Assembly: GCA_963976815.1 (NCBI GenBank)
Contig: CAXBLU010000002.1
Location: 434,001-498,000, forward strand
Length of the DNA: 64,000 nucleotides
From: JAHRVQ01 sp963976815
GTDB taxonomy: Bacteria > Pseudomonadota > Gammaproteobacteria > Pseudomonadales > Azotimanducaceae
Direction of reading: 5' to 3'
Below, piece after piece: positions 1 to 7,167 of the stretch. A program made the translations under genes and the position numbers. Position 1 is the stretch's first letter; each line of letters begins with the position of its first letter. Below the pieces are notes generated by a model. That model was given only the letters and a program-made list of their open reading frames with translations. It was not told the origin of the DNA and ran no database searches.

Positions 1-470
1 CTAACGATCAATCCAATTTGCGCGAGCATGCGTGTCAGTATTTCATTGAGCAGTTCTGCTGGAGAGGTTGGACCTTTTCCAACGGTAAGTTCATCCACTA
101 CCTCCTGTACCGAGGCAAGTGGTCGATGTCGAAGTGTGATGACTCGATTGGCTTCGATCCAGAGGCGAAGAGATACCATGTCATCAGGATCGTGGTGAGT
201 GTTCACATTGACGCCGCGCAGGATTAGAAGCAGCGAGTCAGCGTCCACAAGACTGCGTGGACGGGGATCGTCTGCGATTAGTGCATCAACATATACATTT
301 GGGATCCCACTTTGCTCTCGTAACCATTTGATGGAGGCAGCGTCCTTATAGTCCAGTTGCAACCACTGGAGCTGGTCTTTGTCATTGGGCTCAGCTGCAC
401 TCTGTTGTGCGCCTCCCCGATTATCCAGGGTAAGGGATAGGAGAGGTGTGAATGCATCCATAATTGCCAT
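1..470 (-). CDS. zntB: ZntB-like CorA-family zinc/metal ion transporter, N-terminal part (runs off window)
   Basis: Reading the minus strand from an ATG at 470 (a second in-frame ATG lies at 461) gives an open frame of 156 codons that leaves the window at base 1. It contains the pattern of the ZntB cytoplasmic domain: an early DAFTPLLSLTLD segment, WLREQSGIP, DALIADDPRPR, LLLILRGVNVN and DDMVSLRLW. The family is a pentameric inner-membrane channel or transporter for zinc and related divalent ions, with two C-terminal helices carrying a GxN motif. That part lies outside the window, so the membrane region is unseen. No strong ribosome binding site separates the two start candidates. The gene is divergent from the MFS gene at 624. 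The family call is good; substrate specificity is inferred. Confidence 0.72.
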   Translation of the reverse strand, partial: MAIMDAFTPLLSLTLDNRGGAQQSAAEPNDKDQLQWLQLDYKDAASIKWLREQSGIPNVYVDALIADDPRPRSLVDADSLLLILRGVNVNTHHDPDDMVSLRLWIEANRVITLRHRPLASVQEVVDELTVGKGPTSPAELLNEILTRMLAQIGLIV

Positions 471-623
471 CCGGTGGTTAATCAGTTCTGGGATCAAGTA
501 CCAGAGTAAGCTCCCCGGTACCTCTCTGTAGCCTAAGTAAATTCTTATCTGACACAAGTTTACTCCGGCACTTTACCCTGAGCCCAATTTTTAAGTTACC
601 CTAACGGATTATTTGTTGGTGAT
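471..623. other. Divergent intergenic region between zntB-like gene and MFS gene
   Basis: This 153-bp spacer must hold the promoters of both divergent genes. I see no clear consensus -35/-10 pair and no obvious palindromic operator. A GGTGA at 618-622 is the likely ribosome binding site of the MFS gene. Confidence 0.4.
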
Positions 624-1826
624 TTGTCATTGGATGACTCGAACTCTATACCGCGGCGATTCGGAGTTGGCTGGATCGCGGTTCTATTGCTCGCGTTGGC
701 TGCTGCGGTTGCGCAAGCCTTTGGTCGGTTTAGCTATGGTCTGCTGTTACCCGCAGTCAGGGATGATATGGGGATTACCAATACTCTGGCGGGGCTTATT
801 GGTGGTGCAAATGTTGGCGCCTATTTGCTTGGGACTATGGTAGTCGCCTGGGCAACCAGTCGATTCCCGTTGTTACAGGTATTGCGGGCTGGTCTTGTGT
901 TGGCCGTGCTCGGTCTATTGCTGGCGGCACTTTCGAACTCTCCCATCCTGTTAGCGGCTGCATTGTTTGTGGCAGGTATAGGTGGTGCCTGCGTCTGGAT
1001 TCCCGCACCGATTATCGCCGCGGATGCCTTGCCGCCTGCCCGTCGTGGTGTTGCCGTTGCGCTGATGGGGTCGGGGATTGGTATTGGTGTTTCTTTTGTG
1101 AGTCTTTTAAGTGGTAGTTTGCGCTCGAGCGGTGGCGATGGTGCATGGTCACATGTTTATCAAATTATGTGTGGCCTTGGTTTTATCGTTTTGGTCGCGC
1201 TATTTATGTTGGTGCGCCACAAACAAGATAGACCCGCTGGTGGGGGTGGTATTGGTGGTTTTGCCGCGCTAACGCGGATGCGGGGTTGGAAGCCGTTTAT
1301 TTTTGCCTATTCAATATTTGGCTTTATGTATTTGCTGGTGATGGGTTTTCTTACCACACGGCTCGAAGACGACAGTGGCTGGAGCAGTAGCGAAGCGTCC
1401 GTTGCTTTTACACTGATGGGCCTGGCGATGATATTTGGTGGGCCTATTATTGTAGCGCTTGCATCGCGAATTGGTGCTCGCTGGTCAGCTGTACTTGCCT
1501 TTTTACTTTGGCCTAGTTTTATTCTAGTTGTTTTAACCGGAATGCAATGGCCCACCCTGATGGCCTGTGTCGGTCTTGGCTTTTTGTTTAGCGGTATCCC
1601 GACCCTCATGACGTTATATGTGGTTGAGAATACGGCGGCTCAGGATTATGGGCCGAGTTTTGCCGCGGGCACATTGGCTTTTGGCGTTGCCCAGACAATC
1701 TCGCCACCGATTGGTGGGTTTATTGCTGATCTCAGTGGTTCGTTTACGCCCGTGTTTATTTTGGCGAGCTTGATGGGCGTTTTAGGCGCGGTTGCGTCCC
1801 TGCAGTTTCCACGTCATGGTTCGTGA
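624..1826 (+). CDS. MFS transporter, YbfB/YjiJ family
   Basis: A 400-residue, very hydrophobic protein with about 12 predicted membrane helices, the usual length for a major facilitator carrier. The N-terminal AQAFGRFSYGLLLPAVRDDM and the following ANVGAYLLGT are the signature of the YbfB/YjiJ group, inner-membrane permeases of unknown substrate. There is no ATG near the front. The frame can start at TTG 624, or at TTG 630, which is better spaced (7 nt) from GGTGA at 618-622. The next gene, an SDR reductase, follows after a 74-bp gap on the same strand and could be co-transcribed. The transported compound cannot be deduced. Confidence 0.85.
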   Translation: MSLDDSNSIPRRFGVGWIAVLLLALAAAVAQAFGRFSYGLLLPAVRDDMGITNTLAGLIGGANVGAYLLGTMVVAWATSRFPLLQVLRAGLVLAVLGLLLAALSNSPILLAAALFVAGIGGACVWIPAPIIAADALPPARRGVAVALMGSGIGIGVSFVSLLSGSLRSSGGDGAWSHVYQIMCGLGFIVLVALFMLVRHKQDRPAGGGGIGGFAALTRMRGWKPFIFAYSIFGFMYLLVMGFLTTRLEDDSGWSSSEASVAFTLMGLAMIFGGPIIVALASRIGARWSAVLAFLLWPSFILVVLTGMQWPTLMACVGLGFLFSGIPTLMTLYVVENTAAQDYGPSFAAGTLAFGVAQTISPPIGGFIADLSGSFTPVFILASLMGVLGAVASLQFPRHGS

Positions 1827-1900
1827 GATGCTAGAACAAAAACTACTCAGCTCAAGTATTATTGGGCAATCCAAACAGACATAATTTTAGGAGCAGACGA

Positions 1901-2962
1901 ATGGCACCAATCCCTCAAGGTGGAACAGTAGCGGTAACCGGAAGCGCAGGATTTATTGGTGGCTGGGTCGTACACCAGCTGTTAGAGGAGGGCTACCGGG
2001 TGCGTGCATGTGTTCGGGATACGAGCGACAACGCTAAGGTCGGTTTTCTTAAGGAGATGCCCGGTTTTGCATCGGGTCGGCTAACGCTTCATTCGGCGAA
2101 TCTGGATGAAGCGGGTTGTTTTGATGAGATCTTTAAAGGTTGTCATGGCGTAGCGCACCTGTCCCATGTTTCTAGTTACGATGATATGGATTACGTCAAA
2201 ATGGTGTGCGACCACGTCATTAACAGCGTTAATCAGTCAGAGACTGTTAACCGTGTTGTGGTGACTTCAAGTATTGCGGCGGTGATGTCCGAAACCGATA
2301 TACAGGAACTCGTGCGACGTCCGGTACTGTATGAGGATCGATACCCCGATGAACAAAATCCCAATCGCCAGACCAATCGTGGTCAGGGTTACTCGATGGG
2401 TAAGGTGCTTGCTGAGCGTGCCTTCTCTGACGCCGCGGAAGAAAGTGGTCGCTGGGATGCCATCACCTGCTGCCCAGGTGATAACGTTGGGCCTATTCTA
2501 TCTGCTCACCAAAAGAACTTCGGTCCGTGGCAGCATCACATCGAGACCATGCTGCTTGGCAAGTATTCACAGAATGTAATGGGTGCCTATCGCGCCTGGT
2601 TTACCGTTGATGTGCGAGATGTTGCAGAAGCGCACATCAGAATGCTGGAAAGTGTCAATGTGAATAACGGTGAGCGGTATATTGCCTGGTCCACTGAGAC
2701 CCGTAATGTTGAAGACGTTTGCGCCAGTATTGATCGCCTCCTACCAGAATTAGGGTTTGCCGGTGCGGAACTCGTTGATCCGTTGCCCGACAAGGTAAAG
2801 GCAAAAGAAGCTGAGTTCAGAGCAATTTGGGGTGGTTGTGAACTACGTAATGATCGAATTCGAGAAACCCTTGATATGGAATTTCGACCGCTTGATATTT
2901 CCATCCGCGACTGCGTGGAGTCGTTGATCTCAATCGGTAAGGTCGAATACGTAAGAAAGTAG
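1901..2962 (+). CDS. NAD(P)-dependent extended SDR reductase (dihydroflavonol-4-reductase/aldehyde reductase-like)
   Basis: The 353-residue protein begins at ATG 1901, preceded by TAGGAG at 1888-1893. The longer open frame back to 1862 lacks such a site. It has the Rossmann glycine motif TGSAGFIG (residues 13-20), the serine strand VVVTSSIAAV and the catalytic YSMGK (Tyr164, Lys168) of extended short-chain dehydrogenases. The closest family match by eye is the dihydroflavonol-4-reductase/NAD-dependent epimerase group that reduces aldehydes or ketones with NADPH. It is cytoplasmic, with no signal peptide. It lies downstream of the MFS gene and is convergent with transaldolase. The actual substrate is unknown. 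Confidence 0.85.
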   Translation: MAPIPQGGTVAVTGSAGFIGGWVVHQLLEEGYRVRACVRDTSDNAKVGFLKEMPGFASGRLTLHSANLDEAGCFDEIFKGCHGVAHLSHVSSYDDMDYVKMVCDHVINSVNQSETVNRVVVTSSIAAVMSETDIQELVRRPVLYEDRYPDEQNPNRQTNRGQGYSMGKVLAERAFSDAAEESGRWDAITCCPGDNVGPILSAHQKNFGPWQHHIETMLLGKYSQNVMGAYRAWFTVDVRDVAEAHIRMLESVNVNNGERYIAWSTETRNVEDVCASIDRLLPELGFAGAELVDPLPDKVKAKEAEFRAIWGGCELRNDRIRETLDMEFRPLDISIRDCVESLISIGKVEYVRK

Positions 2963-2979
2963 CAAATTGAGATGTTGGG

Positions 2980-3063
2980 AAAAAGGACAAATTCATTTTC
3001 GAATATGGCGGCGGAAATTTTTCTGCACCGCAGATTGTCTCAGAAATTGAATTTGGCCTTTTT
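2980..3063. terminator. Likely bidirectional terminator between convergent SDR and transaldolase genes
   Basis: AAAAAGGACAAATTC at 2980-2994 is the reverse complement, with one mismatch, of GAATTTGGCCTTTTT at 3049-3063. Each arm carries a T-tract on one strand, so the structure could stop transcripts from both sides. The 54-base loop holds a smaller GCGG/CCGC stem. The loop is longer than in textbook terminators, hence moderate confidence. Confidence 0.5.
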
Positions 3064-3176
3064 CTTGTCTTTTTCTTGCCGGTGTTTTTAAGAACCGTTG
3101 GTTGTTGTTGGCCGTGATGAAGATAGTAACGCGCTGACGCGATGAATAGTTTCCTCTGAATTGATGCTATTTTTCT

Positions 3177-4130
3177 TTATGTTCGTTCTAAAAGGAAGGT
3201 TCTGAGTTTTAATTCATCGGCATAGAAATTCCGAATACCTTCCGCCAGCTTTTCAGTGGCCATGGCATCTTCGTTCAGCATCCAGCGGAAGGTGCTTTCG
3301 CTCATATCAAGTTTAGGTTCTTTTGCGCCTGGGTCGGCGGGGTCGAGTTGACGCTGAAGTTTTTCTGAGTCAGATTCCAATTCATCCAGCAGTTGCGGGC
3401 TAATGGTCAGTTGGTCGCAACCGGCCAGCGCAAGCACCTGGTCTTTGCTTCGAAAGCTCGCGCCCATCACGATAGTCTTGTAGCCGTGCTGTTTGTAATA
3501 GCTGTATATCCTTCGAACGGACAGAACACCGGGGTCTTCTTCAATCGGATAGCTGTCTCGGCCAGAACTCGCCTTGTACCAATCGAGAATCCGGCCAACA
3601 AAGGGAGAGATCAGAAATACGCCCGCGTCGGCACACGCAACTGCCTGACCAAAACCGAATAGCAGCGTGAGATTACACTGGATGTTTTCTGCCTCGAGAA
3701 TCCTGGCTGCCTGTATGCCTTCCCAGGTGGAGGCTGTTTTGATTAGGATGCGGTCGCTGGTAACTCCATTGGCTGCGTAGAGCTTGATGATGCGTCTGGC
3801 GCTTTCGACAATAGCGTTACTATCAAATGAGTATCTGGCGCTAACCTCAGTCGAGACCCGGCCGGGGATATGCTGGACAATTTCGCCGCCAATCCGAACC
3901 GAAAGCATTTCCACGCTGTGCTCGAGTTGACCTTCGAGGTTGTCTGAATGCTGTTTGCCGTAATCCAGTACTTCCTTTAGTAGTGGCTCATAGGCGGGCA
4001 ACTGGGCCGCTTTTAAAACCAGAGATGGGTTTGTGGTTGCGTCAACAGGTAGATAACTTTTAATGGCATCCAGGTCGCCGGTGTCCGCAACGACCACTGT
4101 CATTGATTTAAGCTGCTCGAGTTTATTCAT
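3177..4130 (-). CDS. tal: Transaldolase (class 1, TalA/TalB type)
   Basis: A 317-residue protein, the usual length for TalB-type enzymes. It transfers the dihydroxyacetone unit between sedoheptulose-7-phosphate and glyceraldehyde-3-phosphate in the non-oxidative pentose phosphate pathway (cytoplasm). Visible family marks are VADTGD near residue 16, DATTNPSLV at 30-38, and the Schiff-base lysine in RILIKTAST (Lys131), followed by the STWEG and NLTLLF segments. The gene stands alone, convergent with the SDR gene and divergent from the Fic gene. The start is ATG 4130. Nothing is missing or odd. Confidence 0.97.
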   Translation of the reverse strand: MNKLEQLKSMTVVVADTGDLDAIKSYLPVDATTNPSLVLKAAQLPAYEPLLKEVLDYGKQHSDNLEGQLEHSVEMLSVRIGGEIVQHIPGRVSTEVSARYSFDSNAIVESARRIIKLYAANGVTSDRILIKTASTWEGIQAARILEAENIQCNLTLLFGFGQAVACADAGVFLISPFVGRILDWYKASSGRDSYPIEEDPGVLSVRRIYSYYKQHGYKTIVMGASFRSKDQVLALAGCDQLTISPQLLDELESDSEKLQRQLDPADPGAKEPKLDMSESTFRWMLNEDAMATEKLAEGIRNFYADELKLRTFLLERT

Positions 4131-4425
4131 TCTAACTTTCTGACCGTATTAAATTATATGCGGCAGATTGTCATGCTCGCTATAGAACGGCAAGAAATAG
4201 AGTTCTCTGCTCCTACAAGTAGCGCTCTTTGAATTGAACTGCAAGTACTTCGCATCATCGATTTGGAAGCAGCGTAAATTGTCTTCTTCACAAATGGTAA
4301 GCACGCTCTAAAAAGGGCTTATGCATCACTGGTGATACACAAACTCCGATTACGTATCATTTATTGTTGTTATTGATACACAACAGTACTAATATCTCCA
4401 ATACTCATCGTAGCTCGAGAGTATC
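4131..4425. other. Intergenic region at the left edge of the Fic/type III RM island
   Basis: These 295 bases separate transaldolase from the divergent Fic gene and look AT-rich compared with the flanking genes. No ORF, tRNA, integrase or insertion-sequence end is visible. The only structure I find is the TGATACACAA repeat close to the Fic gene, listed separately. Confidence 0.4.
4333..4383 (+). promoter_or_regulatory. Candidate operator: repeated TGATACACAA upstream of the Fic gene
   Basis: TGATACACAA occurs at 4333-4342 and again at 4374-4383 in the same orientation, 41 bp apart (about four helical turns). An inverted GTATCA lies between them at 4354-4359. The second copy sits about 45 bp before the GTG start, where a promoter is expected. 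Spaced repeats of this kind are typical operators. The Fic protein has its own winged-helix tail, so autoregulation is a plausible inference. Confidence 0.4.
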
Positions 4426-5529
4426 GTGCAACCCTATAAACCCGAAACACTTCCCATCCAGAATATAGACAAAAATGCGCTATTCACGGCAGTTGGCGAG
4501 GCTAATGCTGCCCTGGCGCGTTATGACGGCCTCTTGATGGGAGTGGTTAACCCAACAGTTATGCTATCCCCGCTCACCAATCAAGAAGCCGTTCTATCAT
4601 CAAAGATTGAAGGTACACAGGCAACGATCGAGGAAGTACTGGAGCACGAAGCTGGCCAAGAATACGATGAGGATAAAAAAGAAGACATCCAGGAAATCCT
4701 CAATTATCGTCGAGCTCTGATGCTAGCAAAAAACAGCGTTGTTGACCGGCCCATCCGTTTGAGCCTTATTAGAGACATGCACAGCATTCTTATGGAAAGT
4801 GTCCGCGGGGAGAATAAGACACCAGGTCAATTCCGAAACGACCAAAATTGGATAGGTGCACCGGGCTGCACAATAGAGCAAGCTACATTTGTACCGCCTA
4901 ACCCTATTCAGCTAGTTGACCATCTTGAAGCCTGGGAAATATATCTTGGTATCGATGATATCGACCCGATAGTGCAAACGGCTATCGTTCACGCGCAGTT
5001 TGAGCTGCTGCACCCCTTTAAAGACGGTAACGGCCGAATTGGTCGTCTGCTTATTCCGCTAATTTTGTTTAGCAAACAATGGCTCTCTAGCCCCATGTTT
5101 TATTTATCAGCTTATCTAGAGTCCCATAGAGAAGAATACTATGCCCGCCTTCGAGCAATTTCTGAGCATGGGGACTGGACCGGTTGGTGTGCGTTTTTCC
5201 TCGAAGCGGTAATTGTTCAAGCTCAGCAAAACGGCCGAACATTGAGAGAGATAATGGATCTATATGAAGCCACCAAAATACAAGTAAGAGAAATTACTCA
5301 CTCACCACACAGTCCTCAGTTAATAGATGCATTGTTTGATCGACCGATATTTACTGCCGCTGATATTGCCAAACGAGCCCATGTGCCTAAGCCAACGGTG
5401 CATAAACTGATCAAAAGCCTTATGAAGGAAGGTTTGCTAGAAACTGTTCGTGAAGCTTCTGGTCGTAGACCAGCAATACTAATCTTCGCAGAATTACTAA
5501 ATACACTTGAGCGCAAACAATTGGTTTAA
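4426..5529 (+). CDS. Class II Fic-domain protein with C-terminal winged-helix domain
   Basis: The 367-residue protein carries the Fic catalytic loop HPFKDGNGRIGR at residues 196-207; His196 is the expected catalytic base. Fic enzymes mostly attach AMP from ATP to target protein hydroxyls. N-terminal SSKIEG (58-63) fits the inhibitory [ST]xxxE[GN] helix, placing it in class II, where Glu62 blocks the active site. The C-terminus (about 305-365) has a helix-turn-helix pattern with FTAADIAKRAHVPKPTVHKL, suggesting DNA binding. The start is GTG 4426. It lies 28 bp before mod on the same strand, so it is probably co-transcribed with the type III restriction system. The target is unknown. It could be a regulator, a toxin-like effector of the island, or a passenger. 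Confidence 0.88.
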   Translation: MQPYKPETLPIQNIDKNALFTAVGEANAALARYDGLLMGVVNPTVMLSPLTNQEAVLSSKIEGTQATIEEVLEHEAGQEYDEDKKEDIQEILNYRRALMLAKNSVVDRPIRLSLIRDMHSILMESVRGENKTPGQFRNDQNWIGAPGCTIEQATFVPPNPIQLVDHLEAWEIYLGIDDIDPIVQTAIVHAQFELLHPFKDGNGRIGRLLIPLILFSKQWLSSPMFYLSAYLESHREEYYARLRAISEHGDWTGWCAFFLEAVIVQAQQNGRTLREIMDLYEATKIQVREITHSPHSPQLIDALFDRPIFTAADIAKRAHVPKPTVHKLIKSLMKEGLLETVREASGRRPAILIFAELLNTLERKQLV

Positions 5530-5557
5530 GTTTTGAAATTTGTGACTAGAGAACACT

Positions 5558-7165
5558 ATGCCCACATTGGATTGGATCGGCAAAAAAGCCGTAGTGAAAC
5601 ATCATAAAGACGTGCCGTATCGTTTGCTGGAGCCGGTAAAAGATTTGTCGCACGGTGATCCTGAGAGTGGGAACTTGATTGTTCAAGGTGATAATTTACA
5701 TGCGCTGAAGGCTTTGCTGCCCCGTTACGCAGGCAAGGTGAAATGTATTTATATCGATCCACCGTACAATACAGGTAATGAGGGGTGGGTCTATAACGAC
5801 AATGTCAATAGTGCTGAAATTAAGCAGTGGTTGGGGGATGTGGTTGGCAAGGAATTTGATGATTTAGGCCGCCATGATAAGTGGCTCTGCATGATGTATC
5901 CGAGGCTTCTATTACTTAAGCAATTCTTAACCAGTGATGGTGCAATTTTTATTTCGATTGATGATAACGAAGTGGCTACTTTGCGATTACTAATGGATGA
6001 AATTTTCGGGAAGAGTAATTTCATAGCATCGGTATTGTGGCAAAAAGTCTATTCTCCCAAGAATTCAGCTAGGCATCTCTCAGAAGATCACGATTATGTC
6101 CTTATATACGCCTTAAGCGCGAATGCTTGGAGACCCAATCTGCTACCTAGAACGGAAGACCAGAATGCGGCGTATAAGAATCCCGACAATGATGCTAGAG
6201 GAAATTGGAAAACTGGAGATCTTTCTGCGCGTAACCATTACTCAGCTGGAACTTATGCAATTACGTGCCCATCTGGGAGGGTTATTAGCGCTCCGCCGAA
6301 AGGAATGTATTGGCGCGTTTCTCGTGAACGGTTCGACATTCTCAATGCTGATAATAGAATCTGGTGGGGCAAGGATGGGAACGCAATCCCGCAGATAAAA
6401 AGGTTTCTCAGCGAAGTAAAAGATGGACGAGTACCACAAACCATGTGGTTCTATAAGGAAGTTGGCCACTCTCAAGAAGCTAAAAAGGAGCTGATTGAGC
6501 TAGTAAACTTTGAGAGCTCGGATGATGTCTTTATCACGCCTAAGCCAACACGTCTGATACAGCGAATCCTACAGATAGGTAGCGATAAAGACTCAATAAT
6601 ATTGGATTCATTCGCTGGTTCGGGAACGACAGGTCATGCAGTACTTAAACAAAATTCAGAAGATGGCGGTTCACGCAAAGTTATCATGGTTGAAATGGAT
6701 TCCAATATTGCCAGTAATGTAACTGTTGCAAGGATGGATAGCGTTGTAAATGGTTACACGACGGCCAAAGATAAAGAAATAGATGGCTTAGGAGGAGGTT
6801 TCCAGTTCTGTCGACTAAGCGAAAAACCTTTATTCAATGCCAATGGGCAAATTCGCGAAGATGTTACCTTTGCTCAATTAGCAGAATTCATCTGGTTCTC
6901 GGAATGTGGCAGCGGCTTTACCGGCGAGACAAATTCACCACTACTAGGCGTGTTTGAAGGCAGAGCAATATTCCTCCTTTATAATGGAATTCTAAAAGAC
7001 AAGTCAATAAACGGCGGCAATGTTTTGACGACGCCTGTACTCGACATTCTTCCTAAATTCGATGGTCCCAAAGTTATTTATGCTGCAGCGTGCCGATTGG
7101 GAAAAACACGAATGGATAAGTTAGGTGTTCAATTCAAGCAAACGCCCTACGCGCTGGAGATATAA
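5558..7165 (+). CDS. mod: Type III restriction-modification methyltransferase (Mod), N6-adenine type
   Basis: A 535-residue DNA methyltransferase. DPPY (residues 67-70, inside YIDPPYNTGNEG) precedes the AdoMet-binding FAGSGTTG motif (about 353-360), an order typical of beta-class adenine methylases and type III Mod subunits. The region between (about 180-300) should contain target recognition. It methylates the recognition site and also provides DNA specificity to the Res partner that starts 2 bp after its stop codon. I found no simple-sequence repeat of the type that makes some mod genes phase-variable. It is slightly shorter than many Mod proteins (600-700 residues). The recognition sequence cannot be read from the protein. 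Confidence 0.92.
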   Translation: MPTLDWIGKKAVVKHHKDVPYRLLEPVKDLSHGDPESGNLIVQGDNLHALKALLPRYAGKVKCIYIDPPYNTGNEGWVYNDNVNSAEIKQWLGDVVGKEFDDLGRHDKWLCMMYPRLLLLKQFLTSDGAIFISIDDNEVATLRLLMDEIFGKSNFIASVLWQKVYSPKNSARHLSEDHDYVLIYALSANAWRPNLLPRTEDQNAAYKNPDNDARGNWKTGDLSARNHYSAGTYAITCPSGRVISAPPKGMYWRVSRERFDILNADNRIWWGKDGNAIPQIKRFLSEVKDGRVPQTMWFYKEVGHSQEAKKELIELVNFESSDDVFITPKPTRLIQRILQIGSDKDSIILDSFAGSGTTGHAVLKQNSEDGGSRKVIMVEMDSNIASNVTVARMDSVVNGYTTAKDKEIDGLGGGFQFCRLSEKPLFNANGQIREDVTFAQLAEFIWFSECGSGFTGETNSPLLGVFEGRAIFLLYNGILKDKSINGGNVLTTPVLDILPKFDGPKVIYAAACRLGKTRMDKLGVQFKQTPYALEI

Positions 7166-7167
7166 GT

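Noticed and set aside
18..227. 69-codon plus-strand ORF at the left edge
   Set aside because: It lies opposite the ZntB-like coding sequence, which carries clear family motifs on the minus strand.
5558..7165. Phase-variable mod gene
   Set aside because: I looked for homopolymer or short tandem repeats near the start and inside the gene and found none of useful length.
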